Shown in pieces: positions 44,983 to 53,836 of a stretch of DNA of 64,000 bases (position 1 is its first letter; each line of letters begins with the position of its first letter). Both the position numbers and the translations under genes were made by a program. Origin of the DNA: Fusibacter bizertensis. Lineage in GTDB: Bacteria; Bacillota; Clostridia; Peptostreptococcales; Acidaminobacteraceae. Where the stretch lies: assembly GCF_029914245.1 (NCBI RefSeq), contig NZ_JARYZI010000007.1:124001-188000 (forward strand). The letters are read 5' to 3'. The notes under the pieces were generated by a model, which was not told the DNA's origin, searched no databases, and saw nothing but the letters and a program-made list of their open reading frames with translations.

Positions 44983-45654
44983 ATGGAAGCATATAGGATT
45001 ATGGAGATTAAAGAAGGTATTTTTGAAAATAATGAGAATCATGCACAAAGCTTAAGAGAAAAATTAAAGAAGGAAAAAGTTTTTCTACTTAATTTAATGT
45101 CATCTCCAGGTGCTGGGAAAACAACAACACTTTTGAAAACAATTGGACAAATTGATACAAAATTAAAACTAGGCATAATGGAAGCAGATATTGACTCAGA
45201 TGTAGATGCAAACACAATTTCAAAAACAGGTACTAAAGTGATTCAGCTTCATACTGGTGGTATGTGTCACTTAGATGCTGAAATGACTATGCAAGGTTTA
45301 GAAGGGTTAGGCACAGATGAACTTGATCTTGTAGTACTTGAAAATGTAGGGAATTTAGTGTGCCCTGCCGAATTTGATACAGGTGCTGTTAAAAATGCAA
45401 TGATTCTTAGCGTGCCTGAAGGTGATGATAAGCCACTCAAATATCCACTTATGTTTTCAATCGTAGATGTTCTACTTATTAATAAAATTGATGCATTAGG
45501 TTACTTTGACTTTGATATTGAAGCTGTTAAAGAACGTGCAACGAAACTCAATCCAAATATCAAGATTATTCAGATTTCAGCTAAAACAGGAGAGGGAATA
45601 AGTGAATGGTGCAAGTGGCTTGAAGAAGAAGTTGCTAACTGGCAGCAAGCTTAA
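44983..45654 (+). CDS. hypB: Hydrogenase nickel incorporation GTPase HypB
   Basis: A 223-residue G3E GTPase with P-loop SSPGAGKTT, the MEADIDSDVDA switch region, LHTGGMCHLDAEMT (metal-binding Cys-His) and NKID. It drives nickel insertion into NiFe hydrogenase with HypA. The His-rich nickel-storage N-terminus of some HypB proteins is absent. AGGGGG precedes the ATG. Downstream are a Fe-S flavoprotein and hypA, but no hydrogenase or hypCDEF genes, so the client enzyme lies elsewhere. Confidence 0.95.
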   Translation: MEAYRIMEIKEGIFENNENHAQSLREKLKKEKVFLLNLMSSPGAGKTTTLLKTIGQIDTKLKLGIMEADIDSDVDANTISKTGTKVIQLHTGGMCHLDAEMTMQGLEGLGTDELDLVVLENVGNLVCPAEFDTGAVKNAMILSVPEGDDKPLKYPLMFSIVDVLLINKIDALGYFDFDIEAVKERATKLNPNIKIIQISAKTGEGISEWCKWLEEEVANWQQA

Positions 45655-45698
45655 TCATAAAGGTAAGGATCACTAAAATATACTGGGGGGATAAATGT

Positions 45699-48380
45699 AT
45701 GATTAATGAAAAAGTTATGGACTTTGCAAACAAAATCAGTAGAACAAAGCGAGGATCAAAATCAGAGATAAAACCTGAAGATCCGGAATATAAAGTACTT
45801 GAACCAGTTGTGACAACTGCCATGGCTGAGGTTGGGCTATGTATGGAATTAAGAAAACCCAAAAGCGCAAAGGAAATCGCTAAAGAATGCGGTAAAACAG
45901 TTGAAGAAACTGCTGAATTGTTATGGCAACTAGCAGTCGCAGGTGCTGCATTTGTAAATGAAATAGATGGAGAAGATAAATACTGGCACGACATCTGGGT
46001 GCCCGGACATATGGAAATGATGGTCAACAACAAGGAGAACGTGAAGAACTTTCCACAAATTGCTGAAGCCTTTGATGCTTATGGCAAAAAGAAGGGGCCA
46101 ATGACTGCTGGTATATTCCCAGTTGGTACTGGACCTATGCGTGTTATTCCCATAGAAACTGCTATTCAAGGAGAAACGAGAAGAGCTTCATATGAAGAAG
46201 TATCTAAATACCTAAAGGATAATCATATTTTCTCAGTATCTGATTGTTCTTGTCGTACATCTAGGGAAGCTATGGGCGAAGGTTGTGGTCACTTAAAAGA
46301 GGATATGTGTATCCAGATGGGACATGCTGCTGAATATTATATCCGAACAGGGAGAGGTCGTGAAATCACAAGAGAAGAAGCTTTTGAAATTATCAAAAGA
46401 GCTGAAGAAAATGGTTTGATGCATAGTATACCAAATACTGATGGACCTGGGGAGACGCATGCCATTTGTAACTGTTGTGGTTGCTCATGTTTCGCAATGA
46501 GAATTGCGGGGATGTTTGTAAATTCAGATATGGTGCGCTCAAATTATGTATCTAAAGTGGATAAAGATAAATGTGTAGCTTGTGGTGAATGTGTCGAAGT
46601 TTGCCCAACAAATGCACTCAAACTAGGTCAGAAAATTTGTTCATCTGTTCCAATCGCTGAAGTTGTGAGAAAAGAACTTCCATCTAATACTGAATGGGGA
46701 CCAGATAAGTGGAACGAAAACTATAGAACCAATCGTGAAAATGTGGTTGAAACAGGCACAAGCCCTTGCAAAACCAATTGTCCTGCACATATCTCAGTAC
46801 AAGGCTATATAAAACTTGCAGCGCAAGGACGTTTTAGTGAAGCTCTTGAACTTATCAAGCACGAAAATCCTTTTCCAGCAGTGTGTGGAAGAATTTGTCC
46901 TCGAAAATGTGAAACAGATTGTACGCGAGGTGATGTTGACGATCCTGTAGCCATCGATGATATTAAAAGGTTTATCGCAGAACAGGAACTCAACCAAGAT
47001 CTAAGATTTGTGCCTAAGATCAAGCATAATTACAATCAAAAAATTGCAGTAATTGGTGCCGGACCTTCGGGACTATCTTGTGCTTATTATCTTGCAGTAG
47101 AGGGATATAAAGTAACGGTTTTTGAAAAACAAGATAAACTCGGTGGGATGTTAACTCTAGGTATTCCTTCTTATAGACTAGAAAAAGAAGTTGTAGAAGC
47201 TGAAATTCAAATTTTACGTGAACTTGGCGTAAGTTTTAAAACTGGTGTAGAGATTGGAAAGGACATTACACTTAATACTTTAAGAGAAGAGGAATTTAAA
47301 GCCTTTTACTTAGCAATAGGAGCACAAAACGGACGTGGACTAGGTCTTAGTGGTGAAGAATTACCAAGTGTTAAATCGGGCGTTGCATTTTTAAGAGAAG
47401 TTAATTTAGGACAACTCTCTAAATTAGATGGCGATTCAATCGTTATCGGTGGTGGAAATGTAGCAATCGATGTTGCTAGAACCGCAACAAGATTGGGTTC
47501 TCCTAAAGTAACAATGTTTTGTTTAGAAACTAGAGCACTTATGCCAGCACTTGATGAAGAGATCCATGAAGCACTTTCAGAGCATATCGAAATTAACAAT
47601 TCATGGGGACCAAAGAGGATTGTTGTGACTGATGGTAAAGTAATTGGAGTAGAATTTAAACGTTGTTTATCTACTAAAGATGATCAGGGTCGTTTTTCGC
47701 CACAATTTGATGAAAATGATACTATTTTAGTGAAAGCTGAAAACATAATGATCTCTGTAGGACAAAGTATGGATTGGGGCAATATATTAGAAGGATCTAG
47801 TGTAATTTTGAACCCAAACAAAACTGCAAAAGCAGATGCATTTACACTTCAATCAGATGAGTCTGACATCTTTATTGGTGGAGATGCATTAACAGGACCA
47901 AGCTTTGCAATAGATGCGATCGCTATGGGAAAAAGTGCAGCAATTTCTATACATCGTTTTGTACAGCCTGGTCAAGACATGTATAACGGGCGAGATAGAA
48001 GAATCTTTAAAGTCTTTGATAAAACAAATTTGATGTTAGATGGTTATGATCAAATTTCGAGACAGATGACACCGACTGTTAATTTCAGCGAAGCAAAGCA
48101 CTCGTTTAAGGATCTAAGAACTACATTTACAGCAGAACAAGTAGCACTAGAAACTGAAAGATGTTTAAGTTGTGGTGCGACAACAGTGGATAGTTACATG
48201 TGTGTAGGTTGTGGCGCATGTACAACTAGGTGTAAGTTTGATGCCATTTCACTTGTTAGGGAGTATGATGAAGAAGGCGTTGCACTTGAAAATTTGAAAC
48301 CAATTATTGTTAAAAGTATGGTGAAGAGAAAAGGAAGAATTGCTGTAAAAAAAGTGAAAAATATATTTTCTCAAAAATAA
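45699..48380 (+). CDS. Fe-S/FAD oxidoreductase of GltD type with N-terminal winged helix
   Basis: This 893-residue protein starts with a helical winged-helix-like region (~1-110) and two Cys-rich blocks (DCSCRTSREAMGEGC near 185-200; CNCCGCSCF near 255). A 4Fe-4S ferredoxin motif lies near 290 (CVACGECVEVCP). Next comes a GltD/NfnB-like unit: Cys-rich helical domain (~350-425), FAD-binding GAGPSG (~450) and NAD(P)-binding GGGNVA (~582). The C-terminus has another Cys cluster (CLSCG, CVGCGACTTRC, near 821-840). It should shuttle electrons between NAD(P)H and a ferredoxin-like partner. Lying between hypB and hypA links it to a nickel or hydrogenase system. Confidence 0.8.
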   Translation: MINEKVMDFANKISRTKRGSKSEIKPEDPEYKVLEPVVTTAMAEVGLCMELRKPKSAKEIAKECGKTVEETAELLWQLAVAGAAFVNEIDGEDKYWHDIWVPGHMEMMVNNKENVKNFPQIAEAFDAYGKKKGPMTAGIFPVGTGPMRVIPIETAIQGETRRASYEEVSKYLKDNHIFSVSDCSCRTSREAMGEGCGHLKEDMCIQMGHAAEYYIRTGRGREITREEAFEIIKRAEENGLMHSIPNTDGPGETHAICNCCGCSCFAMRIAGMFVNSDMVRSNYVSKVDKDKCVACGECVEVCPTNALKLGQKICSSVPIAEVVRKELPSNTEWGPDKWNENYRTNRENVVETGTSPCKTNCPAHISVQGYIKLAAQGRFSEALELIKHENPFPAVCGRICPRKCETDCTRGDVDDPVAIDDIKRFIAEQELNQDLRFVPKIKHNYNQKIAVIGAGPSGLSCAYYLAVEGYKVTVFEKQDKLGGMLTLGIPSYRLEKEVVEAEIQILRELGVSFKTGVEIGKDITLNTLREEEFKAFYLAIGAQNGRGLGLSGEELPSVKSGVAFLREVNLGQLSKLDGDSIVIGGGNVAIDVARTATRLGSPKVTMFCLETRALMPALDEEIHEALSEHIEINNSWGPKRIVVTDGKVIGVEFKRCLSTKDDQGRFSPQFDENDTILVKAENIMISVGQSMDWGNILEGSSVILNPNKTAKADAFTLQSDESDIFIGGDALTGPSFAIDAIAMGKSAAISIHRFVQPGQDMYNGRDRRIFKVFDKTNLMLDGYDQISRQMTPTVNFSEAKHSFKDLRTTFTAEQVALETERCLSCGATTVDSYMCVGCGACTTRCKFDAISLVREYDEEGVALENLKPIIVKSMVKRKGRIAVKKVKNIFSQK

Positions 48381-48409
48381 TATTTTTATATAAGAAAAGA
48401 GGTGTCTTA

Positions 48410-48751
48410 TTGCATGAACTTGGCATCGTCATAAAGATTGTAAAGACAGTAGAAGAATTTGCACGGAAAAATAATGTAACAATGATAGAGACACTTGTTC
48501 TACAAGTTGGGGAGCTATCATCTGTAGTCCCACGATATATAGAATCTTGTTACCCCATGGCTGTAGAAGGGACGCTTCTAGAGAAAACTTCTTTGAAAAT
48601 AGAAGTTATTCCAGGTGAGGTCAGGTGTAAAAAGTGTGGTGAAAGCTACAATTTGATTGCAAGTAACCAACGTTGTCCACAGTGCCAAGGCGAAACTTGG
48701 GATTTGATCTCAGGTAGAGAATTTCAAATTAAAGAAATCGTAGCCTGTTAA
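48410..48751 (+). CDS. hypA: Hydrogenase maturation nickel metallochaperone HypA
   Basis: A 113-residue protein starting at TTG, which makes the second residue the conserved nickel ligand His2 (MHELGI). The zinc site is Cys73/Cys76 and Cys89/Cys92 (CKKCG, CPQCQ). HypA hands nickel to the hydrogenase large subunit together with HypB. AGAGGTG precedes the start. It ends the three-gene unit at a strong terminator. Confidence 0.95.
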   Translation: MHELGIVIKIVKTVEEFARKNNVTMIETLVLQVGELSSVVPRYIESCYPMAVEGTLLEKTSLKIEVIPGEVRCKKCGESYNLIASNQRCPQCQGETWDLISGREFQIKEIVAC

Positions 48752-48761
48752 GTTCTTAAAT

Positions 48762-48804
48762 AAGCGGTGTCAATATATGATGATAATATATTGGCACCGC
48801 TTTA
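48762..48804 (+). terminator. Terminator of the hyp operon
   Basis: AAGCGGTGTCAATATAT pairs with its complement (one G-U-type mismatch) across a short loop, then TTATT. Confidence 0.85.
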
Positions 48805-48920
48805 TTACACTAAAATCTATATTTGATTAACAAAGATATTTTCATGGATAAAGTGAAGTTTAAAGGGTAAAATGGAGTAAAATGGCATGCTATCAATCAA
48901 CAGTCTAAAAGGAGTTGAAA

Positions 48921-49655
48921 ATGTTTTATAAAAATCTAGCACCTGTATACCAATATGTCTTTCCTGTGATGGAAAAAGGAAATTTTTTATTCAATCATTT
49001 TAAAAATAACAAAGTTATTTTGGATGTTGGCTGTTCAGATGGCCGAGTTGCACTTGCATTAGCTGAAAAAGATCTAAATTATGAAATAATTGGCATAGAC
49101 TTAAGTCAAGATTTAATTGAAGTGGCTAAAGAAGTGACTAAAAATAATTCTCATGTGAGTATAAGAAACATGAACATGCTTGATGTTGGTCAAGATTATT
49201 CTACAAACTATTTTGATGGAATCTATTGTATTGGTAATACGATCGTTCATTTAAATGATGAAAAAGAGATTACCGAGGCATTAACTTCATTTAATCGTGT
49301 TATGAAAGTAGATGGACGTCTCATAATCCAAATATTAAATTATGATTTGATTTTGCGTGATCAGATCAAAGAACTACCATTGATAGATAATGAAAATGTA
49401 CGTTTTGAGCGAGAATATAATTTTATAGACGCACAACATATGCAGTTTAACGCAAGTCTTACCCTCAAAAAAGATGGAGAACAAAGATTAACTGCAAATA
49501 CAATGCTCTACCCGATAACGAAGGATTCACTTGAGCGATGTCTGCAAATATCAGGCTTTGAAGACTTAATTTGGTATAGTGATTTTAAAGCCTCAAACTA
49601 TGATCCAGAGAAGCTAACACTAATTGTAGTTGCAACTAAGAAAGTTTCAAAATAA
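48921..49655 (+). CDS. Class I SAM-dependent methyltransferase
   Basis: A 244-residue methyltransferase with motif I ILDVGCSDGRVALAL, motif II-type Asp in GIDLS and the motif post-I YCIGNTIVHL. The substrate is unknown. The start at 48921 is set by AAAAGGAG six bases upstream; a TTG at 48915 is too close. It is monocistronic and convergent with the thioesterase gene. I see no clear terminator in the 95-bp gap. Confidence 0.8.
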   Translation: MFYKNLAPVYQYVFPVMEKGNFLFNHFKNNKVILDVGCSDGRVALALAEKDLNYEIIGIDLSQDLIEVAKEVTKNNSHVSIRNMNMLDVGQDYSTNYFDGIYCIGNTIVHLNDEKEITEALTSFNRVMKVDGRLIIQILNYDLILRDQIKELPLIDNENVRFEREYNFIDAQHMQFNASLTLKKDGEQRLTANTMLYPITKDSLERCLQISGFEDLIWYSDFKASNYDPEKLTLIVVATKKVSK

Positions 49656-49750
49656 GCCCATGTCAGAATGAAATTAAGACTACAAAAGGGAGGAGCTCAA
49701 TGTTATAATAAAGTATGACAATATTTTAACCAACTTTGCAACTTACAGTT

Positions 49751-50155
49751 TTACATAATTGCATTTTTAAAGGGCTCAGGAAGAAAACACGCTTTTCTGG
49801 TGAGATAATCAAATGCATATATTTTTGTACTACCTTCAAAAACACAGACTTGATCACTAACTCTATGGAAAACATAGTTCATCATAAAAGAACGCTTACT
49901 GATTTCTTCAATAGATATAGTAGCAGATAAGATATCATATAAAAATACTTCTTTTTTAAAGTATACATGTGCTTCGCCAATGATGATTCCTGTGTTATCA
50001 CCGATACGATGTTCATCATAACCGAGTTGTCTCAGGAACTGAATTCTTGCATCTTGAAAGAATAACAAAGCTTTATCGTTTCCCATGTGATTCCCATAGT
50101 TGATATCACTAATTTTTACTTGGATTTCAGTGAAATTTTTGTTAATAAGGTTCAT
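49751..50155 (-). CDS. YbgC/FadM-like acyl-CoA thioesterase
   Basis: A 134-residue 4HBT hotdog protein. The segment DINYGNHMGNDKALLFFQDAR is the YbgC-type active-site helix, with Asn-His-Met in place of the classical Asp-x-x-x-His. Members hydrolyse acyl-CoA thioesters. AAAGGAG supports ATG 50155; the longer frame to 50188 is not supported. Single-gene unit. Confidence 0.75.
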   Translation of the reverse strand: MNLINKNFTEIQVKISDINYGNHMGNDKALLFFQDARIQFLRQLGYDEHRIGDNTGIIIGEAHVYFKKEVFLYDILSATISIEEISKRSFMMNYVFHRVSDQVCVFEGSTKIYAFDYLTRKACFLPEPFKNAIM

Positions 50156-50247
50156 TGTTAGCTCCTTTATAAATGATTTTATAGACACATCATAACATTT
50201 TATTTGAAATTTTTAAACGTTTAAGACTGAAGAAGGAGTGTCAGATT

Positions 50248-51273
50248 ATGAAACCTGAATTCATGAGCGCGTACTATAAATATATGATTTTGAGACATGC
50301 ATTAAAAATCAATAATATAGCTGTGACTTGTAAAGTTTTTGGTATTTCTAGAACGACATTCTACAAATGGTTAGCGGCATATAAGTCAGCGGGAATCGCG
50401 GCATTGGAGATTAAAACACCACGAAAACCTAATATGCCTAATAAAGTTGATCCCAAAATTGAAGAGGATATTCTAAACTATGTTTTAACATATCCAAGTG
50501 ATGGACCAAAGAGGATTTATTATGAGCTAAAATCTGAAGGTTATGAAATAGGTGAGACCGGAGTTTTCAATGTGCTTAAAAGAAATTCATTAACCAAAAA
50601 AGCACAACGCATTGCATATGCCAAAAATAACTTAATACGGAAATCAAATCTAACCACAAGTAATGCGGATTTACCTGTATCAAGCGCTATGTATCCAGGT
50701 CATGTAGTGGTACAAAAGTTAGATTTTGTTGGGAGTTTTGATGGCATAGGAAAAGTATATCAATACAGTATTTTCGATTTGTATTCAGGATGGTGTTTTG
50801 TAAAAATTTATTCAAAGAAAAATGAAATTGACGTATGGGATTATTTTGAGTTAAAACTGGGCTATTTGATGCGAACACTTAATATTGAATTAAAGTGGCT
50901 ATATACTATAAAAAATAAGGCGTACTTACCTTACTTTGTAAAAAATGATCGATTTAACGAGCTTCAACAACACTTTGGATTTGAACACATCTATATAATG
51001 GATGAACATATGGATCTATTAAATCCGTTCAATACTTATCAAACTTACTTGATGAGTGAATTTTACAAAAAAGTGTTAGAAACATCTGAGATTGATTCCT
51101 TTTTAAAACTAGAAAGAGCATTGAACCGTTTTGTTAGAAACGCTAATTTTAAGCGCGAGAAACAGTTTGATCAAGAAACACCAGCTCAAATAATATTAGC
51201 ATGTGCAAAAGCCAATAATGTGGACTTAGAAACTTTACCAATATGGCTGATGGCTTTACTTGACAACCTTTAG
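50248..51273 (+). CDS. Transposase-derived protein with lost DDE residues
   Basis: The 341-residue protein has an N-terminal helix-turn-helix (~15-65, CKVFGISRTTFYKWL) and an integrase-like C-terminal region (~150-335), in the order of IS481/IS3-type transposases. The first acidic residue is retained (VQKLDFVG), but the segment that should supply the second Asp (usually D-N-G-S-E-F) reads TIKNKAYLPYF, and the Glu position in the following helix reads NTYQTYLM. It should not cut DNA. No terminal repeats are visible, and AAGGAG leads directly to the ATG. The amine-oxidase-like gene follows after 13 bp, suggesting an exapted regulator. Confidence 0.65.
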   Translation: MKPEFMSAYYKYMILRHALKINNIAVTCKVFGISRTTFYKWLAAYKSAGIAALEIKTPRKPNMPNKVDPKIEEDILNYVLTYPSDGPKRIYYELKSEGYEIGETGVFNVLKRNSLTKKAQRIAYAKNNLIRKSNLTTSNADLPVSSAMYPGHVVVQKLDFVGSFDGIGKVYQYSIFDLYSGWCFVKIYSKKNEIDVWDYFELKLGYLMRTLNIELKWLYTIKNKAYLPYFVKNDRFNELQQHFGFEHIYIMDEHMDLLNPFNTYQTYLMSEFYKKVLETSEIDSFLKLERALNRFVRNANFKREKQFDQETPAQIILACAKANNVDLETLPIWLMALLDNL

Positions 51274-51286
51274 TTGAGAGGGAGAT

Positions 51287-52555
51287 ATGGGGATAGTAGA
51301 TAGAAATTTAAAAATTGCGGTAGTTGGTGGTGGGTTAAGTGGGCTTAGCATTTCTGAAGGTCTTATTAGGAGAGGGTTTAGAAATGTAACGTTGTTTGAA
51401 GCATCTGATCGACTAGGTGGAAAGTTATATTCTATAAATTATCAATCAAAGGTTTATGAATTAGGTGCTATTTTTTTATTACCCACTCAGAATAATTTGA
51501 AAAAGTTATTATCACGCTTAGAGCTTAAAGCAGATGGACCAAAACTTTCTCGTGTGTATTATAACAACCTTGGAGAAAAGATTTTACAAATACCTAAAGA
51601 AGATTTGAAACTTTTTTTAATTGAACTTGATCGATTGCCAGATGTACTTGACTTATTTCCCTGTCTTGATGATCCCCTGCTACTCATGATTGACCCTGCA
51701 CTTTCTCAATCGTTCTCTAAGTGGTGTGAACAATTTGACTTTAAAGTACTAAATAGGGTATATGAACATTATTTTATCAGTTATGGGTTAGGTGATGTAA
51801 ATGAAGTGCCAGCAATTTATGTCTTGAAGATACTTAACTATGATAATTTGATGTCCTTTATTGAAATTCCAGAGTTTAGCACTTGGCGAGAAGGAACGAC
51901 TAGTATTATCCAAAAATTAGCGATGGAAGTGAAGGATATTAGGTTAGGTCAACGCGTTTTAGAAGTAATTTCTCAAGATAGTGGTGAGTTAAGTATCAGA
52001 ACTGAATTTGATATGGAGACATTTGACTACGTTATTATTACATCTCAATTAGAGCAATTTTATCAACTTTTTAGTCGAGATACACAACTTATGAAAATGG
52101 TAAGATCAATCCGCTATAGTGAATACAACGTCTATGCATTTATAGCGGAAAAACTACCTAAAGGGTGTGGTTGTATTATTGATAATCTAGATTTATCTAG
52201 AAAAGGCCACCTTGTAATTTGGAATTCAGGTTGGGAAGTTAGCGATACCGAAGATATCGTAATTGTATATGCGTATAGCATGGATGGTGCAACATCTCAA
52301 GAAAAAATAGCTATGATCAAAGAAGATCTTATTAGTCAAGGGGTAAAGAAACCGAGACTTCATCAAATGATTCAGTGGCATCAGTGTCCTTATGTGAATC
52401 AAGAAACTTTAGATGCAGGATTTTATAATAAACTAGAGACTTTTCAAGGCGAAAAGGGACTGTTTTTCGCTGGAGAGATTTTGAGCACCCTATCTATGAA
52501 TAACTGTATCAAATATACTGATTATTTTTTACAAAAATATTTTGAGACCATCTAA
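51287..52555 (+). CDS. FAD-dependent amine oxidase-like protein
   Basis: A 422-residue flavoprotein with N-terminal VVGGGLSGLS (dinucleotide-binding GxGxxG), the FEASDRLGGK dinucleotide motif and a C-terminal GLFFAGEILS motif typical of the protoporphyrinogen oxidase/monoamine oxidase superfamily. The substrate is unknown. GAGAGGGAG precedes the ATG. It probably shares a transcript with the transposase-derived gene. Its last four bases overlap the convergent kinase gene. Confidence 0.8.
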   Translation: MGIVDRNLKIAVVGGGLSGLSISEGLIRRGFRNVTLFEASDRLGGKLYSINYQSKVYELGAIFLLPTQNNLKKLLSRLELKADGPKLSRVYYNNLGEKILQIPKEDLKLFLIELDRLPDVLDLFPCLDDPLLLMIDPALSQSFSKWCEQFDFKVLNRVYEHYFISYGLGDVNEVPAIYVLKILNYDNLMSFIEIPEFSTWREGTTSIIQKLAMEVKDIRLGQRVLEVISQDSGELSIRTEFDMETFDYVIITSQLEQFYQLFSRDTQLMKMVRSIRYSEYNVYAFIAEKLPKGCGCIIDNLDLSRKGHLVIWNSGWEVSDTEDIVIVYAYSMDGATSQEKIAMIKEDLISQGVKKPRLHQMIQWHQCPYVNQETLDAGFYNKLETFQGEKGLFFAGEILSTLSMNNCIKYTDYFLQKYFETI

Positions 52556-53499
52556 AAACTACTGTCAATCCATTCAGTAGTTTTTATTATTTCCTTAACT
52601 TTGTCAAAACACATTTCGGGATGTATGGTACTCTCGTGCGATATGGTTAAAAGACTAGCACCAATTGCAAATTTTACTGTGTCATGAAGTGTGAGATGGT
52701 TCATGTAACCATACCCAAGTCCAGCAACAAATGAATCTCCTGCACCGGTTACATTGACTACTTTTGCATTTCTCGCCATCATGATCCCACGGTGTTCTTT
52801 ATTTGCATAGAATATACCGTTCTCATCAAGTGATATAAAAACATTTATTACACCAAGAGCCAATATATCCTCGGATGCTTTTACCAAAGCTTCAGTACTA
52901 TTAAGAGGGTAACCTACAATAGCTTCAGCCTCAAATCGATTGGGTTTAATTGTATGGAAATATGGAATCAAGTGTTTGATGGTTTCAGCTTTAACTGCTG
53001 ATATAGGATCTAAAACAAACTTGGTAATACCTTTGAATTTTTTTAAAATATATTCTAGTAAAACTGGATTATCAGAATCTAGAAAAGTGTATTCTGCATT
53101 TTCTATAATATGGCTTTTTTCATCAATAAATTTCGAATCCATTTGGTCTGCTCCCCACATATCTACTATAGCAGAAACCATTTCCCCTTTTTCATCCAAA
53201 ATAGCCATATAAGTTGGGGTAGAACAATGTTTTAAAAACAGAGAGTCCGTCATATCGTAGCCAATTGTCTTTGAATGCTCAAGAATTGAGCGACCGTTTT
53301 CATCGTCACCTAAAGCGGAGATAAATCGTGTTGTGACATTAAGCCTTGCAGTTGTTTCAGCAATGTTACGGCATACGCCGCCCATTGATACTTTTACACA
53401 GCCTGGATTTGAGTTAAAAGCTCTATATTTAACGGCTGAAAATCCCGTTATATCAACTATTGATGCCCCTAAAACTAATATATAGGGTTGATTTGTCAT
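52552..53499 (-). CDS. PfkB-family sugar/nucleoside kinase
   Basis: A 315-residue ribokinase-fold enzyme. It opens with LGASIVDITGF and shows GGVCRNIAETTARL (substrate loop) and the PfkB signature VNVTGAGDSFVAG, with catalytic Asp in GAGD. The pattern suits pseudouridine or nucleoside kinases (PsuK/YeiC-like), but sugar specificity is inference. The start at 53499 follows TGGAGG. It lies upstream and divergent from adenosine deaminase, consistent with nucleoside salvage. Confidence 0.85.
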   Translation of the reverse strand: MTNQPYILVLGASIVDITGFSAVKYRAFNSNPGCVKVSMGGVCRNIAETTARLNVTTRFISALGDDENGRSILEHSKTIGYDMTDSLFLKHCSTPTYMAILDEKGEMVSAIVDMWGADQMDSKFIDEKSHIIENAEYTFLDSDNPVLLEYILKKFKGITKFVLDPISAVKAETIKHLIPYFHTIKPNRFEAEAIVGYPLNSTEALVKASEDILALGVINVFISLDENGIFYANKEHRGIMMARNAKVVNVTGAGDSFVAGLGYGYMNHLTLHDTVKFAIGASLLTISHESTIHPEMCFDKVKEIIKTTEWIDSSF

Positions 53500-53646
53500 A
53501 AGGTTAGCCTCCATAAAACGTATAGTAATTCATAAAGACTATTATAACAGCCATTTCATTAAGATAAAATATTTTATTTGTAACTTATATAACTTTGGTA
53601 GTTCACTTGCAGAAGAATTGACAATTAGATACTTTTCACAAAAAAC

Positions 53647-53675
53647 TGGACAGGATTATATTGGAGCGCTATAAT
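53647..53675 (+). promoter_or_regulatory. Promoter of the adenine riboswitch-deaminase unit
   Basis: TGGACA (53647-53652), 17-bp spacer, TATAAT (53670-53675); transcription would start near 53682, giving a ~155-nt leader. The rest of the 53500-53714 gap shows nothing else. Confidence 0.7.
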
Positions 53676-53714
53676 AAGTTTAATTTAAAGCAAACTATTC
53701 AAATAGAAATTGAA

Positions 53715-53781
53715 CTTCGTATAACCCTGTTAATATGGTACAGGGGTTTCTACCAAGCACCTTAAACGCTTGATTACGAGG
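53715..53781 (+). promoter_or_regulatory. Purine riboswitch aptamer, adenine-type
   Basis: P1 is CTTCGTA/TACGAGG, P2 CCCTGT/ACAGGG with loop TAATATGG, and the J2/3 core reads GTTTCTACC. P3 is CAAGC/GCTTG. The specificity base in J3/1 (GATTACG) is T at 53774, the U74 equivalent that pairs with adenine; guanine riboswitches have C there. The overlapping terminator makes it an ON switch. Confidence 0.93.
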
Positions 53782-53824
53782 AAAATACGCATGTATTTTC
53801 TTCGTAATCAAGCGTTTTTTATTT
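53764..53824 (+). terminator. Riboswitch expression-platform terminator
   Basis: AAACGCTTGATTACGA (53764-53779), which includes the 3' strands of P3 and P1, pairs perfectly with 53802-53817; a further nine inner pairs (one G-U) extend the stem to 25 bp with a four-base loop, then a T run. Confidence 0.93.
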
Positions 53825-53836
53825 TTAGGAGGAAAA

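Noticed and set aside
47306-47599. Antisense frame inside the Fe-S flavoprotein gene
   Set aside because: It mirrors the conserved NAD(P)-binding region and has no start signal.
49736-49930. 64-codon plus-strand frame over the thioesterase gene
   Set aside because: It is antisense to a clear hotdog thioesterase and has no ribosome binding site.
50248-51273. Active insertion sequence
   Set aside because: No terminal inverted repeats or target duplications are visible around it, and two catalytic acidic residues are missing.
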